Below, in pieces: positions 13,841 to 21,629 of a stretch of 23,426 nucleotides of DNA; position 1 is the first letter of the stretch, and the number at the start of each line of letters is the position of its first letter. The notes under the pieces were generated by a model. It was not told the DNA's origin, searched no databases, and saw only the letters and a list, made by a program, of their open reading frames with translations. This DNA comes from Bryobacterales bacterium (lineage in GTDB: Bacteria > Acidobacteriota > Terriglobia > Bryobacterales > Bryobacteraceae). The stretch covers positions 1 through 23,426 of the forward strand of contig PKYZ01000307.1 in the NCBI GenBank assembly GCA_003132865.1. The letters are read 5' to 3'. Both the position numbers and the translations under genes were made by a program.

Positions 13841-15136
13841 GTGCGCTTTTGGCTGACCCTAACCGTTGTTGGTCCCCTCTTTCTGGCAAGGCCCGCCCGG
13901 CTTGCCGCTGAAAACCCGGTAATCGGCAATCACCGCGCCGTCTACGATTCCAAGGGGATGTTGCTGCCATGGACGTCCTGGAGGGATGCCCTGGCGCGAG
14001 AAATGAATTGGTATCTGCAGTGTCCCGTGGAAAGCGGGTATCCCCGCTTCGTCTACGTGACGTTCATGCGCGGCGACTACCAGCCGGTGGTTTCACGGTC
14101 CGACATCATCCCCTCCATGCAGAACGGCATGGGGATCGTTTCTTACCTGAAATATTACGCCTGGAGCGGCAAGAAGAACCCGAAGGTCCTTGAATTTGCC
14201 CGGTACATGGGCGACTACCTGATCAAAGAGAGCCTGACGCCGGATGCCGGCAAATTTCCCCGGTTTACGCGTTCGACCGGCAAGCGCGCGCAATTTCCGC
14301 AGCCTCCGGATAGCGGCACACAAGCCGACAGGCCCTACGAAATCGAGCCTGACAAAGGCGGCATCGCCGGTTATGCGCTGGCCCTGCTCTATGAAGAGAC
14401 GCAGGACCAACGGTACCTGGAACAAGCTCTGCAAAACGGCCGGGTTCTGGCCGCCAATATGGGTCCCGGCGATGATGAGCACTCGCCGTGGCCGTTCCGC
14501 GTGGATTACCGCACGGGCGAGTCCCGCGGTCCCGTTTCCGCCAACATGTCGTTCAACCTGCGGTTGTTCGACAAGCTCATCGAAAACGGGCACACGGAGT
14601 TCAACGATCCGCGGGCAAAGCTATGGGACTGGATCAAGAAACACCAGATACCAAACCTGGCCAAGAGCGGCTCGCTGTGGGTGCAGTTCTTCGAGGACCA
14701 CCAGGAGCCGGACAACCGCAATGCCTGGTCGCCGCTGAACCTGGCCCGCTATCTGATCGAGAAGAAAGAAACGCTCGATCCCGAGTGGAAGCCGGATGCC
14801 CGCGCAATGATTGAGTTTGCCATTCACAACTTCACCAGCATCCGGTATGGCGTGCCGGTCTGCGGAGAACAGACCTACGACAAGGAACCGTGGGGAGGCG
14901 TGCTTTCCACTTATGGCGCAGTGCTCGCCATGTACTCGGCGGCCACCGGCGACGGCGAATACAAGGCGCTGGCCAACCAGGCCTTGAACTTTGTTCTGTA
15001 CGCAGTCAACGAAGATGGCTGCCCTCGGGAAAGCGCGGTGCGCCCGGGACGCGGGGGCTGGCAGGAAGATGCGCACACTGATAAGATTCACAACTTCGTT
15101 GATGCCATGACGGCCTTTCCAGAGTGGGCAAATTGA
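13841..15136 (+). CDS. Secreted hydrolase-like protein, paralog P3
   Basis: P3 (431 aa) is the shortest of the four paralogs. It starts at a GTG with GGAG 6 nt upstream and has a signal peptide (LTLTVVGPLFLARPARLAA). Shared motifs are DSKGMLLPW near the N-terminus, YEETQDQRYLEQALQNGRVL, MGPGDDEHSPWPFRVDYRTG, QFFEDH, GEQTYD and a final AMTAFPEW. It lacks the C-terminal beta-rich region of P1, P2 and P4, ending where that region would begin, and HTSR is replaced by LSTYG. Helix repeats suggest the same (alpha/alpha) fold. First gene of the plus operon; its stop overlaps the start of the epimerase gene. Periplasmic glycan processing is inferred. Confidence 0.7.
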   Translation: MRFWLTLTVVGPLFLARPARLAAENPVIGNHRAVYDSKGMLLPWTSWRDALAREMNWYLQCPVESGYPRFVYVTFMRGDYQPVVSRSDIIPSMQNGMGIVSYLKYYAWSGKKNPKVLEFARYMGDYLIKESLTPDAGKFPRFTRSTGKRAQFPQPPDSGTQADRPYEIEPDKGGIAGYALALLYEETQDQRYLEQALQNGRVLAANMGPGDDEHSPWPFRVDYRTGESRGPVSANMSFNLRLFDKLIENGHTEFNDPRAKLWDWIKKHQIPNLAKSGSLWVQFFEDHQEPDNRNAWSPLNLARYLIEKKETLDPEWKPDARAMIEFAIHNFTSIRYGVPVCGEQTYDKEPWGGVLSTYGAVLAMYSAATGDGEYKALANQALNFVLYAVNEDGCPRESAVRPGRGGWQEDAHTDKIHNFVDAMTAFPEWAN

Positions 15137-16029
15137 GCAATCCACGATTATTGATCGTCGGCGCCAGCGGATTCCTGGGGCAGCACATCGGGCGGAAGGC
15201 CGCTTCCGCCTTCGATGTGTACGAAGCCGATATTGCAACTCCCCCAGGCAAGCGTGGTCTCGCCATGGATATTACGTCGGCCGCCAGCGTGAATGCCGGC
15301 TTCGAGTGGGCCGCGCCGGATGCGGCGATCCTGTTGGCCGCCATTTCCGACATCGACGAGTGCGAACGCCGCCCGGAACTCGCCCAGGCGGTCAATGTGC
15401 GCGGAGCCGAACATGTTGCCGAGGCCTGCGCGCGCAGCAGAGCCAGGCTCGTGTTCACGTCCTCGGCAGCGGTTTTCAACGGTACCCGGCACGGCTACAA
15501 CGAGTCCGACCCACCCACTCCGATGAGCGTCTACGGGACTACCAAGGCGCTGGCTGAAGACACGATCTCGCGGAAGCTTCCGTCAGCCCTGATTCTCCGC
15601 CTGGCGCTGGCGATCGGTTTCGCGGAAGGGTCGGGCACCAATGCGATGTTGAATAAGTTCGCCGCCAGGCTGCGTGCCGGCGAGTCCGTTTCGCTCCCCG
15701 ATTACGAATACCGCAATCCCATCGATGCGGAAACGCTGAGCTGTTTCCTGCTGGAGTTGTTGAACTGCGGCGGCGCGGCCGGCATCTTTCATGTGGGCGC
15801 AACAGAGTCCATCTCGCGGTTCGAACTGGGCGTGAGACTGGCTGAAAAAATGGGCCTCTCCCCACGTCTGGTCCATCCTCAAACCCAGCCGCTGCCCGGG
15901 CGAGCCCCCCGCGGTCCGGACCATTTCCTCCTTACCGGCAGGCTCCGCGCCACTTGCCGGACGCCTGTCCCCAGTTGCAGCGAAATCATAGAAAGAGCCA
16001 TCCATGGATCTCCCCAAAGCAATTCATGA
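15124..16029 (+). CDS. RmlD-like NAD-dependent epimerase/reductase (extended SDR)
   Basis: The 301-residue protein has a Rossmann opening LLIVGASGFLGQHIG (GxSGFLG), a family-typical VNVRGAEHVAEAC, and the catalytic YGTTK (Tyr-x3-Lys) preceded by FTSSAAVFNG. The C-terminal part is shorter than in UDP-glucose epimerases. This is the pattern of dTDP-4-dehydrorhamnose reductase-like extended SDRs that act on nucleotide-linked or free deoxysugars. Two starts are possible: GTG at 15124 (13-bp overlap with P3) and TTG at 15133, whose TTGA overlaps the P3 stop by 4 bp. Neither has a good ribosome site, so translation is probably coupled. It overlaps the downstream aminotransferase by 26 bp. Confidence 0.82.
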   Translation: MGKLSNPRLLIVGASGFLGQHIGRKAASAFDVYEADIATPPGKRGLAMDITSAASVNAGFEWAAPDAAILLAAISDIDECERRPELAQAVNVRGAEHVAEACARSRARLVFTSSAAVFNGTRHGYNESDPPTPMSVYGTTKALAEDTISRKLPSALILRLALAIGFAEGSGTNAMLNKFAARLRAGESVSLPDYEYRNPIDAETLSCFLLELLNCGGAAGIFHVGATESISRFELGVRLAEKMGLSPRLVHPQTQPLPGRAPRGPDHFLLTGRLRATCRTPVPSCSEIIERAIHGSPQSNS

Positions 16030-17194
16030 ACTCGAATACGGCCAAGGCTCGGTATACGGGCCGGAAGAAGAGGCAGCCCTCGGCGAGGTGCTGCGAGCCA
16101 ACGCGCCTTCCTGCGGGCCGCAGGTCAAGAAATTCGAAGAAACGTTCGCCAGCTATTGCGGTGTGCGATACGGGCTGGCGGTCACCTCCGGCACGGCTGG
16201 GCTGCAGCTTGCGGCCATCGCCGCCCGCCTGGAGCCGGGCGATGAAGTGATCACTACTCCGATCAGTTGGATCTCCACCGCCAACGCGGCGGCTGTGCTG
16301 GGTCCGAAGATTGTTTTCGCGGATGTCGATCCGCGGACGCTGAATCTCAATCCGGCCTCGGTGATCGAAAAGATCACCGAGAGGACTAAGGCGATTATCG
16401 TCGTCCACCTGTACGGCCAGTGCTGCGATATGGACCCGATCATGGAAGTGGCGCGCGAGCGAAACATCCTGGTGATCGAAGACTGTGCGCACGCCGCCGG
16501 GGCCGAATACAAAGGCCGCCGGGCCGGATCGCTGGCCGATATCGGGGTCTTCAGCTTCCACCAGCAGAAGAACATGGTGACGCTGGGCGAAGGCGGGATG
16601 CTCACGGCAAACCGGAAAGATCTCTACGAGCGCATGCTGTCGTTCCGGTCGCTGTGCTGCCTGACCTACGATCCCAAGGGCAAGTATCTGCCCCTCGACG
16701 AATCCAAGTTCCCCATGGGCAAGCGCTACTGGTATCTGGACTTCGACGATATCGGCTTCAACTTCCGCATGACGGACGCGCAGGCCGCGGTGGGCCTGGC
16801 CCAGTTCCAAAAGCTGGAGAGCTTCAACGCCCGCCGCATCGAGATCGCCAATCAGTACTGCGAGCGCCTGCGCGGCATCAATGGCCTGACCACGCCACAC
16901 GTCTCTCCGGATGTAAAACATGTCTTCCACATTTACTGTGTCCTGGTGGAGCCCGATTTCCGCCTGAACAAAGAAGACTTCATGTGGGAGCTCTACACCG
17001 CCAAGCGCATCAAGGTTTGGTCCCATTACATGCCTATCCACCTGACCACGGCGTACCGAAAGTTAGGCCACGGCGAAGGGGAGTGCCCGGTGGCGGAGGC
17101 TCTGTTTCACAAGTACGTCAGCCTGCCCATCCATCCGCGGATGACGGACGCATCCATTGCTTACGTGACTGACAGTATCCGGGCACTGGCATGA
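16004..17194 (+). CDS. DegT/DnrJ/EryC1/StrS-family PLP aminotransferase
   Basis: This 396-residue sugar aminotransferase-type enzyme has all family landmarks: CGPQVKKFEETFASYCG (37-53), TSGTAG phosphate-binding loop (61-66), Asp160 in VIEDCAHA for the PLP ring nitrogen, Lys189 in FSFHQQKNMVTLGEGGM as Schiff-base lysine, and FNFRMTDAQAA. Members transfer an amino group to or from a keto-sugar, usually nucleotide-linked. An insert around GKYLPLDESKFPMGKRYWYL is longer than in typical members. The gene lies between an RmlD-like reductase (26-bp overlap) and a GHMP kinase (ATGA overlap), which supports a sugar rather than an amino-acid substrate. Whether it builds or degrades an aminosugar cannot be told. 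Confidence 0.9.
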   Translation: MDLPKAIHELEYGQGSVYGPEEEAALGEVLRANAPSCGPQVKKFEETFASYCGVRYGLAVTSGTAGLQLAAIAARLEPGDEVITTPISWISTANAAAVLGPKIVFADVDPRTLNLNPASVIEKITERTKAIIVVHLYGQCCDMDPIMEVARERNILVIEDCAHAAGAEYKGRRAGSLADIGVFSFHQQKNMVTLGEGGMLTANRKDLYERMLSFRSLCCLTYDPKGKYLPLDESKFPMGKRYWYLDFDDIGFNFRMTDAQAAVGLAQFQKLESFNARRIEIANQYCERLRGINGLTTPHVSPDVKHVFHIYCVLVEPDFRLNKEDFMWELYTAKRIKVWSHYMPIHLTTAYRKLGHGEGECPVAEALFHKYVSLPIHPRMTDASIAYVTDSIRALA

Positions 17195-18591
17195 TGGATT
17201 TCGAGAAACAAGTAAGCGAGTTCCGCGCCGGCAGCCATTTCTTTGCGCGCGGCCGTCCTGTCTTTATCGGCAGGTCTCCCGGGCGCCTGGACCTGATGGG
17301 CGGCAACGTGGACTATACCGGCGGCCTGGTATTCGAGGCGACCATCCGCGAAGCCACGTGGGCCGCTGTACAGTTGCGTCCCGACCGGCGAGTCGGCTTC
17401 TGGAACCCGCAGGTGGCGGCGCAAGGCTGGCGGGAACGGCCCGAGTTCGAGTTGGACGATCTGGTGGATGAGGAAACCGTCCGCCGCATGGTCAACCGGG
17501 ACCCGTCGCTTCGCTGGACCGCGTATGTCCTGGGCATCTTCTACCTGCTGCGGCTCCGCTATCCTGAGGCGGTGACGAGCGGGGCGAACGTGTACATTTA
17601 CTCCGAGGTTCCGCTGAACAAAGGAGTCAGCTCTTCGGCGGCGGTGGAGGTGGCCGTCATGAAGCCGGCGGCGCGCGCCTATGGGCTCGATCTGCACGGC
17701 ATTGAACTGGCGGAAGCCTGCCAGTGGGTTGAGAATGTCATTGCGGAGTCCGCCTGCGGCATCATGGACCAGGCCGCGGCCGTGCTGGGCGATGAAGGGT
17801 ATGTCCTCCCGCTTCTGTGCCAGCCCTGCCAGTGTCGTCCGCTAGTGCGGCTGCCTGCGGGCCTGTGTTGCTGGGCCGTGGATTCCGGGGTCAGCCACGC
17901 CGTCACCGGAATCGAGTACGAAGCCGCGCGGGCGGCCGCCTTCATGGGCTACAAGCTCATTTGCGATTGGGAAGGATTGACGGTGGCTCGCGATCCGAAC
18001 AGCCGCATCCCGCGCTTCACCGATCCACGCTGGCGCGGTTATCTCTCGGAGGTGACGCCGTCCCTCTACCGCTCGAAATACGAACAACGCCTTCCTGAAA
18101 TCATGCCGGGCGCCGAGTTTCCGCAGGCCGGGCAGTTTCACGCGGACCCCTTCACGGCGGTGCGTCCGGAGATCCGTTACCGCGTCCGCAACTGCACGCG
18201 CTACGCCTGCGAGGAGAACCAACGCATTCAACTATTTGCTGAACTGGCGCGCGGCTCAGCGGAGCAAGCCAGCGAGGACGCCTGGCGCCTGATGGGCGAT
18301 CTGATGTATCAATCGCACTACTCCTACACCGAATGCGGGCTGGGGAACGAGGCCACGGACCTGCTGGTCGATCTGGTCCGCGAACGAGGCGCCGACCGCG
18401 GTCTCTACGGCGCGAAGGTGACGGGGGGCGGGGCCGGCGGGACCGTGGCGGTGCTGGGCCGTCGAGATGCGTACGAAGCCTTCCGCGACGTGGTAAGTCG
18501 CTATGGCGAGCTGCGCCAAATGCAACCTTATGTATTCGAGGGCAGTTCCATGGGCGCCGATCGCTTCGGCGTGGTTGTGCAGGAGGGATAA
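17191..18591 (+). CDS. GHMP sugar kinase, L-arabinokinase/galactokinase-like
   Basis: The 466-residue kinase carries the three GHMP motifs: PGRLDLMGGNVDYTGG (30-45, replacing galactokinase PGRVNLIGEHTDYNGG), VPLNKGVSSSAAVEVA (140-155, ATP loop) and AKVTGGGAGGTVAVLG (408-423). CGIMDQ (189-194) holds the catalytic Asp193. The MGG-x-x-DY-x-G-x-LV form of motif 1, the IREATWAAVQ after it, VDSGVSHAVTG and FMGYKLI match, from memory, the kinase half of plant L-arabinokinase rather than galactokinase. It would phosphorylate a free sugar at C1, with arabinose, galactose or a uronic acid as candidates. The ATG at 17191 overlaps the aminotransferase stop by 4 bp (17194 is an equally possible start). 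Confidence 0.85.
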   Translation: MMDFEKQVSEFRAGSHFFARGRPVFIGRSPGRLDLMGGNVDYTGGLVFEATIREATWAAVQLRPDRRVGFWNPQVAAQGWRERPEFELDDLVDEETVRRMVNRDPSLRWTAYVLGIFYLLRLRYPEAVTSGANVYIYSEVPLNKGVSSSAAVEVAVMKPAARAYGLDLHGIELAEACQWVENVIAESACGIMDQAAAVLGDEGYVLPLLCQPCQCRPLVRLPAGLCCWAVDSGVSHAVTGIEYEAARAAAFMGYKLICDWEGLTVARDPNSRIPRFTDPRWRGYLSEVTPSLYRSKYEQRLPEIMPGAEFPQAGQFHADPFTAVRPEIRYRVRNCTRYACEENQRIQLFAELARGSAEQASEDAWRLMGDLMYQSHYSYTECGLGNEATDLLVDLVRERGADRGLYGAKVTGGGAGGTVAVLGRRDAYEAFRDVVSRYGELRQMQPYVFEGSSMGADRFGVVVQEG

Positions 18592-19538
18592 TGGCGAGCG
18601 CCGCTGAAACCAGTACGCAGACTCACAAGGGACGGATGCTGGGGTACTTCACCCTGCTGGCGATGGCCTCTCTCATCTGGTCCGCCCAGGGCACGGCCGT
18701 GAAATTCCTGGACCGGCACATGGGCCCCATCGCCATCACCTTTGTACCCTTCTACATCACCACGCTGTTGTTCGTGCCGCTGCTCATTCGCAAGCGGCGC
18801 GCCAATCCCCAGGCCTCGCGGCCCACTTGGTCCGACTGGGGCAAGTTCGCCCTGGCAGGCGTGCTCGGGCAGGTGCTGGCCCAGTTGGGCATGACTTGGG
18901 GTATCTCCAAGTCGCTGGCATCCAACGGCGCCGTCCTGAACCTGATGATCCCCGTGATTACAGCCGTGCTGGCGTCCTTCATGCTGCGCGAGAAGCTCAC
19001 CAAGCTCCGCATCGTTTCTCTGGCGGTCGGACTAGTGGGCGTGTTGCTGATGTCGGTTCAGGATCTGCGCGAAAGCTCGTTTTTGGAAATGAAATATATT
19101 GTGGGCAACGGCCTCATCCTGGTCGGCTGCTTCGGGTCGTCTTTTTACAATACCTACTGCAAGGGGCTGATGCGGCGTTTTCAGGAAATTGAGATTCTGA
19201 TCTTCAGCTATATCACGGCTTCGCTGGCCAGCCTGCCGTTGCTGATTTGGGCGGAGCCCTTCCACTGGAGCGTATTCGCCGCTTTCGACTGGAAGTCATG
19301 GGCCGCGTTTGCGTTCCTGGCGATTCTAATGTACGGAGCGTCCATGCTGTTCTTCTTTGCCGCGTTAGAGCACCTGGACGTGACCGTAGCTTCCGTTTCG
19401 CTATACTTGGTCCCGATTTTCGGCGTGCTTTTGGCGGCGCTGCTGCTAGGCGAGCGCCTCAGCATGCTAGCCATGGTGGGCTCCGGGACCGTGCTGGTAG
19501 CCACGGTTCTGATCATGAAGTATGACACCAGTTATTAA
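18591..19538 (+). CDS. EamA/DMT-superfamily inner-membrane transporter
   Basis: The 315-residue product has about ten hydrophobic segments arranged as two EamA repeats. The first starts at GYFTLLAMASLIWSAQGTAV and ends near VGVLLMSVQD. The second starts at GNGLILVGCFGSSFYNTYCK and ends at GTVLVATVLIMKYD. The LREKLT and LGERLS segments before the last helix of each half are typical. Family members move small metabolites (amino acids, nucleotide sugars, sugars) across the inner membrane. The open frame extends upstream to 18333, but the ATG at 18591 has AGGAGG at 5 nt and shares one base with the kinase stop (TAATG). Substrate is presumably the sugar handled by the neighbouring enzymes. Confidence 0.88.
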   Translation: MASAAETSTQTHKGRMLGYFTLLAMASLIWSAQGTAVKFLDRHMGPIAITFVPFYITTLLFVPLLIRKRRANPQASRPTWSDWGKFALAGVLGQVLAQLGMTWGISKSLASNGAVLNLMIPVITAVLASFMLREKLTKLRIVSLAVGLVGVLLMSVQDLRESSFLEMKYIVGNGLILVGCFGSSFYNTYCKGLMRRFQEIEILIFSYITASLASLPLLIWAEPFHWSVFAAFDWKSWAAFAFLAILMYGASMLFFFAALEHLDVTVASVSLYLVPIFGVLLAALLLGERLSMLAMVGSGTVLVATVLIMKYDTSY

Positions 19539-19548
19539 AGGATCTCTC

Positions 19549-21609
19549 ATGAAACTAAGTCTGTGCGCTCTGCTCCTCTGCGCCGCTGCAGCCTGGGGCG
19601 ACGATAAGCCATTCCCGGTCATTTCCAAGGTGGATGCTACCGACATTGCGGGCCGCCCCGTCCAACTGGATGCCGAGGGCAAACTGCTTCCCTGGCCCAT
19701 GCCCGACGACATCGGGTACTCATACAGCTCACACTTCCTCACGCAGTGGACCATTCTTTGGGATCAGTACAACCGGCAACGCACCCACTACTTCTTCTGC
19801 TGCTTCGACTTCGACCGCACGACCTTCGAAATGCAGCCGGACTGGCACTGGGCCAACTCCACCGCCTACTTGCGCGCCATGATGCAGGGTTTCATCGAGC
19901 GGCTCTATCCGTACACCGGCGATGCAAATACCATCGCCTTTCTCCAGGATTTCATCGACTACGAGCTCGAAAACGGCCTCACCCCCGAGAACTACGCATG
20001 GGCGCGCGTGCCATATACGTCGGCCAATCCGGGCGACCGCCGCTACACCGGCTGGAGTCACCACGGCGAGGATTACCTGGAACCGCACGTGGTCGGCGAA
20101 GATGGCTATGCTTACCTGCGTCTTTACGAGATGACCGGCAACACCAAATATCTGCAGGCCGCTATTCGGTGCGCCGCCGCCCTGGTGAAGAACTACAAGG
20201 CCGGCGACGCGCAGAACTCGCCTTGGCCGGTGCGCTGCTATGCCCGCGACGGCAAAGTCGAGGGCCGCGGCATGGGCACTTACTCCGCAAACGTGGTCGA
20301 GCCCATCATGCTCTTCGACGAGTTGATCCGGCTCGATCAAGGCGACGTCACGCAATACCGGCAGGTGCGGCAGGCGGCCTGGGAGTGGCTGCATAAGTAC
20401 CCCATGAAGAATAACGTCTGGGTCGGCTACTTTGAGGATGTTACGCCCAGCATGGCGAACATGAACCAGGTCATTCCACTGGAATACGCTCGCTACGTCC
20501 TGCTGAATCCGGATAAAGACCTGGAATGGCGCGAGAATGCACGCAAGCTGATCGAGTGGGTGAAGACCACGCCGAAGTGGCCCAAGCACATCGTGCATGG
20601 CGCCACCATCACGAACGAACAGGGCGATGGGAAAAACTTCTGCTGCAATCTGCCGAACCAGTGCTGCGATAGCCACACGTCGCGCCTGGCAGCGGTGGAG
20701 GCGCTCTACTACGCGCGCACCGGCGATCCGGCGTACAAAGAACAAGCCTTCCGGTCGTATAACTGGGTGACGTATTTCCAGGGCATGCCTCCCGACGCGC
20801 ATGCGCCGTGGGGCGATTATCAATGGTGGTTCACCGACGAGTTCTCCGACGGCCCCAGGCGGTTGATGGATGCATTTTGGGCGGTTCCCGAATGGGCGCC
20901 GGCGGATGAGTCGCACCTGCTTGGGTCGCATTCGGTAGTTACCAAGATCGCCTACGGCAAAGGTTCGGTCACGTATTCGACGTTCGATCCTTCATCGACC
21001 GATGTCCTACGCCTGAACTTCGTGCCGGACGCGGTATACGCCGGCGGCCGTAAACTGGCGCGCAACGGCGATCTGAAGCAGGAAGGTTATACCTTCGGCG
21101 ACACTACCCACGTGCTGCGCATTCGGCACGACCACGCGCGCGATCTGGATATTCAGGGCGCCGCGTCCGAGCCCATTCCGTTGGTCGTCGATTTCGACAA
21201 TCCGCACGTGGGCGCGAACGTCGCGTTGCGCGGCCAGTATCCTTCCGGCGTCATCGACTGGGGCAGAAACCAGTGGAAGGTATGCGCGCCGCAAGGACGG
21301 ATGAGCACGTTTTCGCTCTGCGCCGCCGGGCCTGACAAGAAAGCCCAATTCCATTTCGCTTATGAGCGCATGCTCATGCGGCTGGATGTTTACAATCCCT
21401 TGAGCACGGACGCTAAAGTGACAATCCACGCGCCCGAGACGCATGATGTGACCTTCACGGTAAAGGCGCATCAGCTCAAGCGCGTCAAGACCGGATGGAC
21501 GGACCGCGTTTCGTCCGTAACCCTGGAATCCGACGTTTTGCCGTCTCTTTTATTCGACAACCTGGCTTACTCTCCCTACCTTTGGGGCGCGCCTGCCCGG
21601 TCCGAATAG
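19549..21609 (+). CDS. Secreted hydrolase-like protein, paralog P4, with extra C-terminal domain
   Basis: P4 (686 aa) is the largest paralog. It has a signal peptide (LSLCALLLCAAAAWG) and shared motifs LDAEGKLLPWP, LYEMTGNTKYLQAAIRCAAA, AGDAQNSPWPVRC, GYFEDV, TNEQ, SHTSRLAAVEALYYARTGD, FTDEFSDGPRR and the beta-rich tail starting SHSVVTKIAYG. About 135 further residues (from about 550: PLVVDFDNPHVGANVALRGQ) are absent from P1-P3 and look like a beta-sandwich, possibly carbohydrate-binding. It is Cys-rich (FFCCFDFD, FCCNLPNQCCDSH), so disulfides or metal binding are possible. I chose the ATG at 19549, with AAAGGA upstream, over 19522, which overlaps the transporter. It probably works outside the inner membrane on a glycan. 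Confidence 0.7.
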   Translation: MKLSLCALLLCAAAAWGDDKPFPVISKVDATDIAGRPVQLDAEGKLLPWPMPDDIGYSYSSHFLTQWTILWDQYNRQRTHYFFCCFDFDRTTFEMQPDWHWANSTAYLRAMMQGFIERLYPYTGDANTIAFLQDFIDYELENGLTPENYAWARVPYTSANPGDRRYTGWSHHGEDYLEPHVVGEDGYAYLRLYEMTGNTKYLQAAIRCAAALVKNYKAGDAQNSPWPVRCYARDGKVEGRGMGTYSANVVEPIMLFDELIRLDQGDVTQYRQVRQAAWEWLHKYPMKNNVWVGYFEDVTPSMANMNQVIPLEYARYVLLNPDKDLEWRENARKLIEWVKTTPKWPKHIVHGATITNEQGDGKNFCCNLPNQCCDSHTSRLAAVEALYYARTGDPAYKEQAFRSYNWVTYFQGMPPDAHAPWGDYQWWFTDEFSDGPRRLMDAFWAVPEWAPADESHLLGSHSVVTKIAYGKGSVTYSTFDPSSTDVLRLNFVPDAVYAGGRKLARNGDLKQEGYTFGDTTHVLRIRHDHARDLDIQGAASEPIPLVVDFDNPHVGANVALRGQYPSGVIDWGRNQWKVCAPQGRMSTFSLCAAGPDKKAQFHFAYERMLMRLDVYNPLSTDAKVTIHAPETHDVTFTVKAHQLKRVKTGWTDRVSSVTLESDVLPSLLFDNLAYSPYLWGAPARSE

Positions 21610-21629
21610 CGGCGCATCATGAGAAGGCT

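Noticed and set aside
12366..13970. Long minus-strand ORF (534 codons) opposite the TonB receptor
   Set aside because: It is Arg/Val-rich with no family motif and is exactly antisense to a receptor with clear domains; a GC-rich frame shadow.
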